A stretch of 64,000 nucleotides of DNA from Cystobacter fuscus DSM 2262 (GTDB lineage: Bacteria; Myxococcota; Myxococcia; Myxococcales; Myxococcaceae), in assembly GCF_000335475.2 (NCBI RefSeq), contig NZ_ANAH02000007.1, positions 310,001-374,000 of the forward strand, in the 5' to 3' direction. A program made the translations under genes and the position numbers. Shown here piece by piece: positions 1-9,385 of the stretch. The notes under the pieces were generated by a model that made no database searches, had not been told where the DNA came from, and saw nothing but the letters and a program-made list of their open reading frames with translations. Each line of letters starts with the position of its first letter. The first letter of the stretch is position 1.

Positions 1-405
1 TCCCTCGGGGTCGATGACCGCCACGTCGCGCTGCGCGCTGCGAGCCGGGCCACGCAGGTGCAGGTGCACCCCGCCAGCGCCCAGCGGCTCCAGGCGGCCA
101 TCCACCTGGGACACGCCCGCCACGCGGCTGGCCGTCAGCGCCAGGGTGCCGCGCGTGAGCCGCACCAACACCGCGCGACGCGTGGGCTCGCGCTCCCCGG
201 AAACCAACATGCTGATGTCCACCACGGGGATGACCTCCCCGCGGTGAGCGAAAACGCCCAGCAGATGCCCGGCGGCACCGGGCACCCGCGTCAGCTCCGG
301 AAAGCTGACCACTTCCGCCGCGCACTCGGCGGGCACGGCATACCAGCTGCCGCCGCAGGCGAAGACGAGGTAGGACTGCCGTGTCTCGGTCTCGATCGAG
401 GCCAT
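1..405 (-). CDS. cheW: CheW-like chemotaxis coupling protein (partial, runs off the window)
   Basis: Reading leftward from the ATG at 405, the frame is open to the window edge (135 residues). The residues read MASIETETRQSYLVFACGGS, then a run with VPAECAAEVVSFPELTRVPG, the pattern GVFAHRGEVIPVVDIS and the strand region RAVLVRLTRGTLALTASRVAGV. This is the CheW fold: SH3-like beta subdomains with the conserved G-x-x-x-x-R-G-x-x-x-P-V-x-D segment. CheW proteins link chemoreceptors to a CheA kinase at cytoplasmic arrays. Myxobacteria carry many such modules and some control gliding or development rather than swimming. The C-terminus lies outside the window, so a multidomain protein cannot be excluded. 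Confidence 0.85.
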   Translation of the reverse strand, partial: MASIETETRQSYLVFACGGSWYAVPAECAAEVVSFPELTRVPGAAGHLLGVFAHRGEVIPVVDISMLVSGEREPTRRAVLVRLTRGTLALTASRVAGVSQVDGRLEPLGAGGVHLHLRGPARSAQRDVAVIDPEG

Positions 406-432
406 TCGCGCGCAGCCTACCTCAAAAGAGAG

Positions 433-1191
433 CTAGCGAACGAACTCGACGCGACGGTTGGCCGCCCAGGCGTCTTCCGAAGCCCCCTGCTCGGCCGGCC
501 GGTTCTCCCCGTAGCCCACCGCCTTGAGGCGGTTGGCCGGGATGCCGAGGTCCAGCAGGTACTTGCGCACCGAGGCGGCGCGCTTGTTGGACAGCTGGAG
601 GTTGTACTCCTCCGTGCCACGCTCGTCCGCATGCCCGGCGAGCTCGATCCGGCCCGAGCCCGCGGCCTTGATGCACTGGGCCAGCTCGCTCAGACGGCCC
701 TGGGCATCGGAGGGCAGGGTGTACTCGTTGAAGCCGAAGCGCACCGGCTCCCAGTCGCACTGGCCCTGGGGGGCCGAGGCGGCCACGCACTTGTTGTCCT
801 GGCACTCCTGGCCATCACCGCAGTCCGTGCTGGAGTTGCAGGCGCCGGGGGGCAGCGCGCAGCGGCCCTTCTGGCAATCCTGGGCTCCGGGGCAGTCGGC
901 CTTGGCGGTGCACTGCGGCGCGGCGCACTTGCCACCCTCGCAGATCTGCCCGCCCGTGCACTGCTCGTCACGCGAGCACTCGGGCGCCTTGGGCACGCAC
1001 TTGTTCCCCTGGCACGCGAAGCCCTCCTTGCAGTTGGCGTCGGTGGAGCACTCCTGACAGGTGCCGTTGACGCAAACCTCGCCCTTCTCCTGGCAGGTCT
1101 CGTCGCTCTTGCAGTTGGGGTAGGTCGGCGGGCAGCCGGTGAGTACGGCCACGGCGAGGGCGAGCCCCGCGACCATCGAGATCCGACGCAT
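433..1191 (-). CDS. Pal-like OmpA-family lipoprotein with cysteine-rich repeats
   Basis: 252 residues. The start at 1191 is chosen because GGAGGATCA directly precedes the ATG and the next residues form a lipoprotein signal ending in LTGC. Residues about 25-140 hold roughly five cysteine-rich units of the form C-x5-C-x4-G-x2-C-x-G-x2-C. The last ~105 residues are an OmpA/Pal peptidoglycan-binding domain (FGFNEYTLPSDAQGRLSELA, then AGHADERGTEEYNLQLSNKR and the terminal NRRVEFVR). Such proteins anchor the outer membrane to peptidoglycan. The cysteine-rich insert between lipid anchor and OmpA domain is typical of myxobacterial surface proteins; it could bind a ligand or form a disulfide-rich spacer. 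An upstream in-frame ATG exists at 1260 but would bury the signal sequence. Confidence 0.85.
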   Translation of the reverse strand: MRRISMVAGLALAVAVLTGCPPTYPNCKSDETCQEKGEVCVNGTCQECSTDANCKEGFACQGNKCVPKAPECSRDEQCTGGQICEGGKCAAPQCTAKADCPGAQDCQKGRCALPPGACNSSTDCGDGQECQDNKCVAASAPQGQCDWEPVRFGFNEYTLPSDAQGRLSELAQCIKAAGSGRIELAGHADERGTEEYNLQLSNKRAASVRKYLLDLGIPANRLKAVGYGENRPAEQGASEDAWAANRRVEFVR

Positions 1192-1665
1192 TGATCCTCC
1201 AAAAAATGATGTCATCCAGTGGATGGGCAACGCGCTCGCCTCTAGCCCGCCCTGGAACATCGAGTCAAAGCCTTTTGTCCATTGCCCCGTGGCCGGAGCG
1301 GGCCCGCTCCTTGCCGATCTGTTTCAGGTGCAAGAACGCACTGCTATTGGACACTTCCACGCGGGTCGGAAGTTTTGTCGTCCACTCAACCCGGTGGAGA
1401 GAAGCACGGACCGAGCCAGGGCGGACGGCACAGGGTCCGCTTTTCCCTTGACCCCCGGACTCGAAAAGGGCCAGCGGGCGGGGAGCGCGGCAAAGAATGA
1501 CAAGCACGCGGCCCCGGCGTGGGAATCTTGTCTGTCGTTCCGCGGCCCCGAGCCGTCTTCGAGCCGTCCAAGGGGACCCCGGGAAGGCGCGGCCCCCTTG
1601 AAGGGTTGGCTGATTTACGAGACGGTGCGACGTCCACCCCCTGTCCGCTCCCCAGGTGCGCCGTC
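1192..1665. other. Divergent intergenic region
   Basis: 474 bases between two divergently transcribed genes, so promoters for both are expected here. GC is slightly lower around 1320-1390. I could not identify a convincing sigma54 or sigma70 promoter, a riboswitch or a conserved small ORF by eye. Confidence 0.4.
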
Positions 1666-3125
<1,460 letters not shown>

Positions 3126-3129
<4 letters not shown>

Positions 3130-4349
3130 TCATTTCGGTGACCTCCGACGACGGTGGGGACTGCTCTGAGCTGCCGTGTGCTCGCCGTGTGCGCGCCAGC
3201 CACGGCTGCTGACGGCACGAGCTTGAGGCCCTCCACCGCCTCAACCAGGAAGCCGACGTCCCGGGCGAAGTAGTAGGTGGCGGTGACGGCCGGTGTGGAG
3301 TGCCCGGCCAGAAGCTGCCCGGCGCCGATGTTCCCGCCGGTGTCCTGAATCAAGTGGGTGAGGAACGTCTTCCTCAAGTCATGGAAGGTGAAGCCCTCGG
3401 GCAGTTCCATCCCGGCCCAGCGGGCAATGCGGTGCACGAGCTTCGCGGTGTGCCACCCCTGGCTGCGCAGGCCCCCCTTGGGAGACGGGAACACGAGCGG
3501 ATCCATGAGCTGTCCGTGCCCGTCCCGGGGGGCGGCTTCGTACGCGGCACGCAGCTCGGGACGGAGCGCTGGGTGTACGGGCACCAGCCGCTCCTTGCTG
3601 CTCTTCGTGGTGCTCCGCTCCCAGCTCCGAGTCACGTAGAGGACGCCGCTCGGACCCTCCTCCCAGTGGATGTCGGTCCACTGCAACGCGGCGAGCTCGC
3701 CGCGGCGCAGGCCCGAGAGGACCGCCGTGAGCAGCAGCAACCGGTGAGGACCTGCGGCTTCGAGGAGCGCCGCAACCTGGGCGCGCGAAAGGAAGCGCGG
3801 CTTCTTCATCGCCACCTTCGGGCGGGGCAGCAGCGTCCAGGGGTTGTCCCGACGAGCCCCCAGTTGCAGGGCGTACTTGAAGAACAAGCGCCCGAACACG
3901 TAGAGCTGCTTCACGGTGGAGTCGGACTTACCCGCGTTGCGCGCGCGGACGAGCAGCGCGTCACAGTCGGCCGGAGTGACGGCCGCCACCGGCTTCTTCT
4001 TGAAGTGGGGGCCGAACCACACTTTCACGTAGGAGGCGGTGGGATCCTGCGAACTCAGGTGCCGGGTGGCCTCGAGGTAGCGGCGGAAAAGCTCGTCGCA
4101 CGTCATGGGCACGGGCTTCGCCGGGGCGAGTCCCGCCGCCACCCGCTCCGAGTGCATGGCCTTTTCCTGGGCGATGCGCTCGGCCTCCGCCTCCATGCGC
4201 GCCGCCGTGCGCTCGCGCGCAGCCCGGCCCGCGGCGTCCCGGTAGCGAATCCACCAGGTGCCGAAGTCGGGGGCGCGGCGCTGCAGGCGCTTGCCCGCGG
4301 CGAGCACCGCCTTCCCCTTCGTGTTGGGCCGGAAGTACGCGCTCGTCAC
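3126..4349 (-). CDS. int: Phage integrase (tyrosine recombinase)
   Basis: 407 residues from a GTG at 4349 that lies just after the stop of the excisionase-like gene and behind a GGGGTGAGGG ribosome site. The N-terminal arm-binding region holds TWWIRYRDAAGRAARERTAA. A core-binding SAM-like domain spans about 80-170. The catalytic domain shows R215 (SGLRRGEL), K252 region (KERLVPVH), H323-x-x-R326 (FHDLRKT), H350 (AGHSTP) and the nucleophile Y359 (TATYYF). It cuts and joins attP and attB. The gene stops about 35 bases inside attL and overlaps the end of the host regulator by four bases. The motif AVAGAHTAST near its C-terminus recurs almost unchanged in codons next to the right prophage end (about 40010-40036), a possible arm-type repeat. 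Confidence 0.95.
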
Positions 4350-4353
4350 GCCC

Positions 4354-4593
4354 TCACCCCACCTGTCCCGTCTTCGACTTGGCCTGCACCCACGCGCGCA
4401 CCTGCGCCGGATCGAAGCGGTAGTTGCGCGCCCCAAGCATCACGTAGGGCAGCCCCAGGTTCTCGCGCACCTGCTTCCACACCCACGACTTCGACACGTT
4501 GAGGAAGGCGGCCACCTGCTCGCACTCCCACAGGCCGCCCTCCGGCACCGCCACCAACCCCGGCCGTCGCTCTTGTTTGTTGCAGTCGTTCAT
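4354..4593 (-). CDS. Excisionase-like / helix-turn-helix DNA-binding protein
   Basis: 79 residues from the ATG at 4593. The core EGGLWECEQVAAFLNVSKSWVWKQVRENLGLPYVMLGARNYRFDPAQVRAWVQA is a MerR-like winged helix of the excisionase/HTH_17 type. It is encoded just upstream of the integrase with a 4-base gap, so the two are cotranscribed and probably translationally coupled. The likely role is recombination directionality or control of integrase expression. The frame is open further upstream (to 4746), but the conserved fold starts near 4593. Confidence 0.8.
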   Translation of the reverse strand: MNDCNKQERRPGLVAVPEGGLWECEQVAAFLNVSKSWVWKQVRENLGLPYVMLGARNYRFDPAQVRAWVQAKSKTGQVG

Positions 4594-5138
4594 CGCTTCC
4601 ACGCTCACTCCCCGGCTCGCACGGAGACGACGTCCCCGTACGTCTGCCGCCTTCTGTGCGTTGATGACTCCCCCTGCCCCTCTCCGCCCCTCTCTCGGAT
4701 ACCGCGCCGTTAACAACCTTCGTGCCACCATCCATCGCGTAGACACCCGCGCCTACGCGTCCGACGCGACGGATGTGCGTCCGAGGTCACGCGCGCAGTG
4801 CGGACCGGACAGGATGAACTGGAAGGGAATGGGTTTGGCGCTCCAGCGCACGAGGCGCGAGCGGCCGGGTTCAGCAGAGTAAGAGGACGCTGGAGATGCT
4901 CCACCGCACACCCCATAAACCAACGCCCCGGCACCGGGGGCTAGACCGGTACAGGGGCGCGGCCGACGACCCCGTGGACGTACCAGTGGGGCGGTCTGGA
5001 TAAGGGTCGCCCGTTGATGCACGGCGAGCCCTGTAAATTGGTGGTGTGCTGCGGAGACCTGCTAGCCCACAGGTTGTTCCGCAGAGAGACAGCAACTAAC
5101 TAAAACGGATACTACCGCTCTACCTGAAGCGCAAGCGT
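4594..5138. other. Non-coding prophage region upstream of int/xis
   Basis: 545 bases without a convincing gene in any frame. It must contain the promoter for the leftward excisionase-integrase pair. Composition is somewhat lower in GC between 5020 and 5115 than in flanking genes. A short dyad CCCCGGCACCGGGG occurs near 4927. No tRNA or known riboswitch fold was recognised. Confidence 0.4.
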
Positions 5139-5939
5139 TCAGCGGAAGAGCGATGCAGGCCTCTGCTGCGGCTTGGCGGCCGGCAGGAAGCACTTCCCCT
5201 CAAGCTCGTACAGTTCATCCGGGCATGGGGCGGACTTCTTCGTCTCGACCCAGCAGCCGTCGAAGTGCTCCTCCTCCAATGCCTTGTTGCACGGCGGCCG
5301 CTTCTGAACGTCGAAGGGCTTCTTGGGCATGGGCCGGGCGAGCACGACCGGTCCGACGTCGACAGTGTCGGTGAGCAGCAACCCCGTCAGATCCCCACCA
5401 GCATCCCAGCCAGCATCGCGCCGGGCCGTGACCAGCTCGGGGCGGGAGCTCCAGTCCTCCACCTGGGCGGAGTTGCCCGCGCGAAGGAGAAGCAGCGCGA
5501 AGCATGCGGTTAGCACGGCCCCGAACGCCGGGCGGAGCCAAGCTGGAGTCGCAGGCGGCGCAGCACGCGCGGTTGGCACATGGAGAGCGCGCAGGTGCCG
5601 GAGCGTCTCCGGGTTACGTAGGGTACGGGTGACCACCTCGTGCAAGTCGTAGAGCAAGAAGTCCAGCTCCTCCCCAACATCCTGCGCGTCGGCATCCTCG
5701 GGCGCGGACTCCACCTCGAGCGAGAGGTACGCGGGGGACACGGAGGAGGAGAGGCGCAGCGTCCAGTCAGCCACCGGGACGTCCAGAGCCTGGCGATCGG
5801 TGTGCTGGAGAACCAGCGCCGGAGCGCCGGTCTTCGCATTCCGGGCTCGGTAGATGCGGCCCAGGTCCTCTCCGGTGTTCCGGTACCTCGGCCCGAGTTG
5901 GTACGGCCCGAGTTGGCTCCTTCGCGGGGTGTTGGACAT
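5139..5939 (-). CDS. Membrane protein with degenerate kinase-like N-terminus
   Basis: 266 residues. The N-terminal ~60 residues (LGPYQLGPRYRNTGEDLGRIYRARNAKTGAPALVLQHTD) resemble the glycine loop and first strands of a myxobacterial Ser/Thr kinase, but the catalytic HRD and DFG motifs are absent. One membrane segment lies at about 134-153 (WLRPAFGAVLTACFALLLLR). The periplasmic C-terminal part carries four cysteines (PPCNKALEEEHFDGCWVETKKSAPCPDELYELEGKCF), a pattern I associate with accessory tails of myxobacterial kinases. It probably does not phosphorylate anything; it may sense or interfere with host kinase signalling. Its position next to the integration module suggests expression in the lysogen. 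Confidence 0.6.
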   Translation of the reverse strand: MSNTPRRSQLGPYQLGPRYRNTGEDLGRIYRARNAKTGAPALVLQHTDRQALDVPVADWTLRLSSSVSPAYLSLEVESAPEDADAQDVGEELDFLLYDLHEVVTRTLRNPETLRHLRALHVPTARAAPPATPAWLRPAFGAVLTACFALLLLRAGNSAQVEDWSSRPELVTARRDAGWDAGGDLTGLLLTDTVDVGPVVLARPMPKKPFDVQKRPPCNKALEEEHFDGCWVETKKSAPCPDELYELEGKCFLPAAKPQQRPASLFR

Positions 5940-6008
5940 GGCGCGGCCCTCCCGCGCCGGGGTGTACCACGGCCCGCACCGACGCTGTCCAGCTCGGGAT
6001 ATTCACGC

Positions 6009-6025
6009 GCCCCTTCTCCGCGGGC
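6009..6025 (+). promoter_or_regulatory. Pre-start hairpin (CCCCTTCT motif)
   Basis: GCCCCTTCTCCGCGGGC ends directly before the ATG at 6026. GCCC and GGGC pair around a pyrimidine-rich loop. No purine-rich ribosome site is present. One of eight such elements in the prophage. Confidence 0.6.
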
Positions 6026-6226
6026 ATGAAGCACTTCTTCACCGCCCGCCACCGTCGCCTCATGGGGCTGCCCGACGAGGAGCCCGAGCCGAAGGTGCCC
6101 ACCGGCATGCCCCCGCGCTGCTGTGAGAAGGCGGTGGCCGAGCGCTGCACCTGCGAGGCGCGCGGGTGGAAGTGCCCCGTGCACGGGCGCCGCCTCAACC
6201 CCTGCACCGGACTCACCCACGACTGA
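6026..6226 (+). CDS. Small cysteine-rich protein
   Basis: 66 residues, MKHFFTARHRRLMGLPDEEPEPKVP followed by a segment with CCEKAVAERCTCEARGWKCPVHGRRLNPCTG. The six cysteines and a histidine suggest a zinc-bound knuckle, but I recognise no named family. It starts immediately after the CCCCTTCT hairpin and is followed by a very strong terminator, so it is a single-gene transcription unit divergent from the kinase-like gene. Small proteins in this position of temperate phages are often made in the lysogen. Confidence 0.6.
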   Translation: MKHFFTARHRRLMGLPDEEPEPKVPTGMPPRCCEKAVAERCTCEARGWKCPVHGRRLNPCTGLTHD

Positions 6227-6250
6227 GGCCCCGAGCGGTTCCGGCCTCCG

Positions 6251-6289
6251 CGGGCCCCGGGCGGACTTCCCCCCTCCGCCCGGGGCCCG
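6251..6289 (+). terminator. Strong intrinsic terminator
   Basis: CGGGCCCCGGGCGGA (6251-6265) pairs perfectly over 15 bp with TCCGCCCGGGGCCCG (6275-6289) across a 9-base loop; TGTCTTTT follows. It closes the 6026-6226 unit. Confidence 0.85.
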
Positions 6290-6324
6290 TGTCTTTTCCC
6301 TCCACCCCACGCCGAGCTGCGCCC

Positions 6325-6792
6325 ATGCCCTGTCCCCTGCCCTCCTCCTCCCCTCTCCCCGTGCCCACGCTCGCCGAGCTGCTGCAGGCGCTCGAGTCTG
6401 TCAGCCCCTCCGAGGCCGAGCGGTACCGGGCGCGGGTGGCCGCCCTCGAGGAGTCGTGCGCCCAGGCGCATGCGCAACTCCTCCAGGACGAAGCGGCGCT
6501 GGCCGCGGTGGCGCCTGGTGGGCTCCGGTTCCCCTATGAGGAGTGGATTCTCCGCTCCTCGGCGGCCTCGGGCTCCCGCCGCGCCTGGCGCGCGCTCGCC
6601 GTGGACGAGGCTGTCCTGCGCGAGGCCCTGGAGTTCTCCCTCGCCATGGCCCGGCACTTCGCCGCCTCGCCCTACGTCGTCTGCGAGGCATGTGAGGGCT
6701 CCGGCTGGGGGCCACGTCCTCCCGAGGGCTCCGGCCTGGAGCGGCCCCTGTGCGCGGGCTGCGGTGGCAGCGGGAGCGTCCGCCGGGCGTGA
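6325..6792 (+). CDS. Zinc-knuckle protein (DnaJ-type CxxCxGxG repeats)
   Basis: 155 residues from the ATG at 6325. The N-terminal part is helical (PTLAELLQALESVSPSEAERYRARVAALEESCAQAHAQLLQDEAAL). The C-terminus has two DnaJ-like half sites, CEACEGSGWGP and CAGCGGSGSV, which together can bind one zinc. No J domain is present. Its 3' end is duplicated downstream (7861-7951), which marks this gene as the left border of a cargo slot. Function unknown; a co-chaperone-like or RNA/DNA-binding role is possible. Confidence 0.6.
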   Translation: MPCPLPSSSPLPVPTLAELLQALESVSPSEAERYRARVAALEESCAQAHAQLLQDEAALAAVAPGGLRFPYEEWILRSSAASGSRRAWRALAVDEAVLREALEFSLAMARHFAASPYVVCEACEGSGWGPRPPEGSGLERPLCAGCGGSGSVRRA

Positions 6793-6807
6793 GGCGCGCC
6801 CCTTCTG
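6717..6807 (+). repeat. Direct repeat copy 1: 3' end of zinc-knuckle gene
   Basis: 91 bases covering the last codons of the zinc-knuckle gene, its stop and GAGGCGCGCCCCTTCTG. It matches 7861-7951 at nearly every position. The two copies flank the first secreted-protein gene. Confidence 0.9.
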
Positions 6808-6856
6808 CGTCGTGGGCCCGGCGAGCATCCCGCGAGCCGCAGCCCAGGAGCGCACC

Positions 6857-7672
6857 ATGAAGCTCACCCCGCGGCTCAAGCGGTTCCCTATCCTCGTCGG
6901 ACTCATCTCCACCACCGTCCTCGCCAGCGCCGCGCACGCCGGCCAGGCCGGCTTCCCGCTCGGTCCCGAGGTCCGGCTCCCGAACGTCGACCCGGGCGCA
7001 TGGGGCCGCCTGTGCGACCGGGCCGACGCCATCACCAAGGCCATCTCCCGCCTCAACCCCAACGCCACCGAGGAGCAAAAGCGCTGCACCAATCTGCTCG
7101 TAAAGGTGCGGCTCTACCGGTTCGCCCAGGTCGTTGATGGATTCGGCAGGGAGGGCGGTCCCCTCTACTTCCCGTCCCCCGACCAGGATGGTGCCGGGGG
7201 CGCCTTCGAGCGCATCTATGAGGAGATCAAGAAACACAAGTGCGATGACGAGGACGGGCCCGGCGGCCCCAAGGGCTTCGGCTCCAACGCCTTCGTCGAG
7301 GCATGGACGAACACCAATCCCGGATGGAACACTCACTCCGTCTGGGGCCCCGACATCGTTCCACACCCGGACCCGGTCAAGCACATGGTCGGCTTCCTCA
7401 CCGAGAACCGCGAGCGGCTCACGAAGGACTTCCCCAAGACGGCTGTGGATGAACTCCTCACCCGCGCCACAAGCGGCCAGCTCACGGGCCAGGACATCGA
7501 GCGCTTCCGGGTGATGGCGAGCATCGGCGTGTCGTACCTCACCCTCTCGGCCCGCCAGGGCTTCGCCCTCATCAGCCGGGCCGTCGCCGTCCGCGTGCTA
7601 CCCGTGTGGGTGCTACCCCCGGACTACAAGGACGTGCCCGGGAAGAGCGGCGACCTGCGGAAGGGCATGTGA
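6857..7672 (+). CDS. Secreted protein of unknown function (cargo slot, gene A)
   Basis: 271 residues from the ATG at 6857, behind a CAGGAG ribosome site. MKLTPRLKRFPILVGLISTTVLASAAHA is a clear Sec signal peptide. The mature part has two cysteines (RLCDRADAI, QKRCTNLL), a segment KKHKCDDEDGP, and a hydrophobic end with VAVRVLPVWVLPPDY. I recognise no family. It is flanked by the two copies of the zinc-knuckle 3' end and by a terminator. A second signal-peptide gene (8004-8567) occupies the equivalent position next to the second copy, and both proteins end in a PVW-x-LP motif. A lysis role (exported endolysin) or lysogenic conversion are the main possibilities. Confidence 0.65.
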   Translation: MKLTPRLKRFPILVGLISTTVLASAAHAGQAGFPLGPEVRLPNVDPGAWGRLCDRADAITKAISRLNPNATEEQKRCTNLLVKVRLYRFAQVVDGFGREGGPLYFPSPDQDGAGGAFERIYEEIKKHKCDDEDGPGGPKGFGSNAFVEAWTNTNPGWNTHSVWGPDIVPHPDPVKHMVGFLTENRERLTKDFPKTAVDELLTRATSGQLTGQDIERFRVMASIGVSYLTLSARQGFALISRAVAVRVLPVWVLPPDYKDVPGKSGDLRKGM

Positions 7673-7737
7673 GAAGGCCTGCGCGCCCCAAGGTGGAGCC
7701 GAGCCAGGGGCTGTAGGCCACCCGCGCCAGACGTGAC

Positions 7738-7772
7738 AAGGGCCCGGCCTCCGAGGTGGAGACCGGGCCCTT
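7738..7772. terminator. Bidirectional terminator hairpin 1
   Basis: AAGGGCCCGG (7738-7747) pairs with CCGGGCCCTT (7763-7772). Near-identical hairpins occur at 8589 and 10552. Confidence 0.8.
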
Positions 7773-7858
7773 CGTGCGTCAAGACGGCAGCTGCCTCAGC
7801 GGGTGGCGGCCTTCACCGCCACCCACCCCTTCGCCGCGACAGTCAGCGTCTTCCCCCA
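7738..7858. repeat. Remnant of the holin-like gene's 3' end plus terminator
   Basis: This block aligns with 10552-10672, which holds terminator 3 and the last codons of the holin-like gene. Read leftward it encodes WGKTLTVAAKGWVAVKAATR and a stop, against WGKKLTAAAKARVAVKAAVH in the intact gene. It is the scar of a second copy of the lysis-gene end. Confidence 0.85.
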
Positions 7859-7860
7859 CA

Positions 7861-7951
7861 TCCTCCCGAGGGGAGCGGCCTGGAGCAACCCCTGTGCGCG
7901 GGCTGCGGTGGCGCTGGGAGCGTCCGCCGGGCGTGAGGCGCGCCCCTTCTG
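7861..7951 (+). repeat. Direct repeat copy 2: remnant of zinc-knuckle gene 3' end
   Basis: Second copy of 6717-6807, including the CAGCGG zinc half-site codons, the stop and GAGGCGCGCCCCTTCTG. It has no 5' part, so it is a truncated duplicate. Confidence 0.9.
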
Positions 7952-8003
7952 ACTCGTTGCCCAGGCCGCATGGAGCGCGCCGGGCGACTCAGGAGGCAGT
8001 CCC

Positions 8004-8567
8004 ATGAGGCAGTCCATGAAGTGGCTCACCGCGTCGGTGTTCCTCGTCCTCTCCGGCCCCACCGTCACGTACGCGGCGGACCTGCCCGCGGAGAAGCTGA
8101 CGCGGGACTTCATCAACAAGGGGGATGGGAGTCGGATGTGGCACAATCTCTACGACATCATCACCAACCACATCCACGCCACCTGGAAGAAGTACGGCAA
8201 GGGCACGATGACGCCCGAGTCCGAGGAGTGCCTCCGCCAGAAGCTGACCGAGTTCCATGTGAAGGCGATGGCGCCTTTCATGAAGGGCGGCATCCACAGC
8301 CCGGAGGCCGTGGGGGAAATCCTCCACCGTCTGAGCAAGCAGGGCGGTGATCGCTGCCCGAAGGGCAACCCCGGACTCGTGGCGTACCAGGCGTGGGCTC
8401 GGGACGAGGACTCCAAGCTTCGGGACGAGCGGAGCGCCCTGGAGAAGGCCATCGACGAAGGGGTGAGCGCCGCCCGCGAGGCCATGGGACGGCCGCTCAC
8501 GCCCGCCGAGGTGGCTGCCATCGGCGCGGCCATCATCTTCTCGGCGCCGGTGTGGGCGCTGCCGTAA
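8004..8567 (+). CDS. Secreted protein of unknown function (cargo slot, gene B)
   Basis: 187 residues from the ATG at 8004, preceded by CAGGAGGCAGTCCC. MRQSMKWLTASVFLVLSGPTVTYA is a signal peptide. The mature part is largely helical (LTRDFINKGDGSRMWHNLYDIITNHIHATWKKYG) with two cysteines, and it ends in AAIGAAIIFSAPVWALP. The short terminal PVW-x-LP resembles the end of the 6857-7672 product, but I see no other similarity. It lies between the second zinc-knuckle remnant and terminator 2, the same setting as gene A. Function unknown. Confidence 0.65.
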   Translation: MRQSMKWLTASVFLVLSGPTVTYAADLPAEKLTRDFINKGDGSRMWHNLYDIITNHIHATWKKYGKGTMTPESEECLRQKLTEFHVKAMAPFMKGGIHSPEAVGEILHRLSKQGGDRCPKGNPGLVAYQAWARDEDSKLRDERSALEKAIDEGVSAAREAMGRPLTPAEVAAIGAAIIFSAPVWALP

Positions 8568-8588
8568 CCCGCCCGCTCCGGACGTGAG

Positions 8589-8623
8589 AAGGGCCCGGTC
8601 TCCGCAGTGGAGGCCGGGCCCTT
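8589..8623. terminator. Bidirectional terminator hairpin 2
   Basis: AAGGGCCCGG (8589-8598) pairs with CCGGGCCCTT (8614-8623); CTTGATT follows. It isolates gene B from the ImmA/IrrE module. Confidence 0.8.
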
Positions 8624-8644
8624 CTTGATTGGCCTGTATAAAAC

Positions 8645-8722
8645 AGGAGCACCTGTAACAAAGTTCGAGGGCCGTATAAAAATACTTGATCAATTCTAAC
8701 TTGCGATCGATCGTACGCCCGC
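8645..8722 (+). promoter_or_regulatory. AT-rich promoter/operator of the XRE-ImmA/IrrE module
   Basis: This stretch is far more AT-rich than its surroundings and full of short palindromes: ACAGG-AGCA-CCTGT, GTATAAAAATAC, TTGATCAA (8686-8693) and CGATCGATCG (8704-8713). Two TATAAA boxes are present. The ATG at 8723 follows without a ribosome site. The arrangement fits autoregulation by the XRE domain encoded in the second gene. Confidence 0.5.
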
Positions 8723-9385
8723 ATGAAGGCCAAGAAGCCATGGGAACTGAGTGCTGGTCTGACGCTCGACCGGTTGCTCGTCGTCGCGCGACTCATCAAC
8801 GGCGTGCATGAAGGGGTCGCGCGCCACATCGAGCCCGATAAGGGCGACCTGCTTTTCGGCAGGTGGGTGCCAGGCACCACCGTGTACGCGCGGGTCGCCC
8901 ATGCGCTGATCTCGGCGCACAAGTCGGGCAAATACCCATGGCTTGGGATCGTCGATCCGACGCTTCAATTTGTCGGGTCAATCGCCGACGTCCCGTTCCG
9001 ATTCTACACCGGCGAGCCCGAGGCGCCGAATCGGAGCGCACGCAAGTTGAGTGTCAAGGAGCAGCAGAAGCAGCGCGAGGCCTTCGACCTCAATCAGATC
9101 ATGCGACCGGACCTGGAGTGGGGCTGGCGGTTTGCGGTGTACTGCGACAAGGAGACCGGCGAGGTCACGAGCATCACTCTCGAGGAGGTCCACAGTACCG
9201 GAGCTTATCGGAACGCGTTCGAGATCCCCTTCAAGGAGAACATCGCGCCGCTTGCAGCGGTGGAGGAGTACCTGCCAGAAGGAGTAGAGTTGCCTTCCTC
9301 GCAGCCCGAGGAAATCCCGGCAGCCGAGGAAACTGGTACGGAGGGCGCCGAGGGCGGCATAACGGACGATGAGAGCGACGAATGA
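8723..9385 (+). CDS. Partner protein of the ImmA/IrrE module (unknown family)
   Basis: 220 residues, no signal or membrane segment. The first ~150 residues look globular (GLTLDRLLVVARLINGVHEGVARHIEPDKGD, RVAHALISAHKSGKYPWLGIVDPTLQFVGSIADVPFRFYTG). The last ~35 are acidic and disordered (PEEIPAAEETGTEGAEGGITDDESDE). Codons are less GC-biased than in phage structural genes. It overlaps the next gene by 17 bases, so the two are cotranslated. I do not recognise the family. By analogy with other XRE-ImmA pairs, it is either the target cleaved by the protease or the effector held in check. Confidence 0.6.
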   Translation: MKAKKPWELSAGLTLDRLLVVARLINGVHEGVARHIEPDKGDLLFGRWVPGTTVYARVAHALISAHKSGKYPWLGIVDPTLQFVGSIADVPFRFYTGEPEAPNRSARKLSVKEQQKQREAFDLNQIMRPDLEWGWRFAVYCDKETGEVTSITLEEVHSTGAYRNAFEIPFKENIAPLAAVEEYLPEGVELPSSQPEEIPAAEETGTEGAEGGITDDESDE

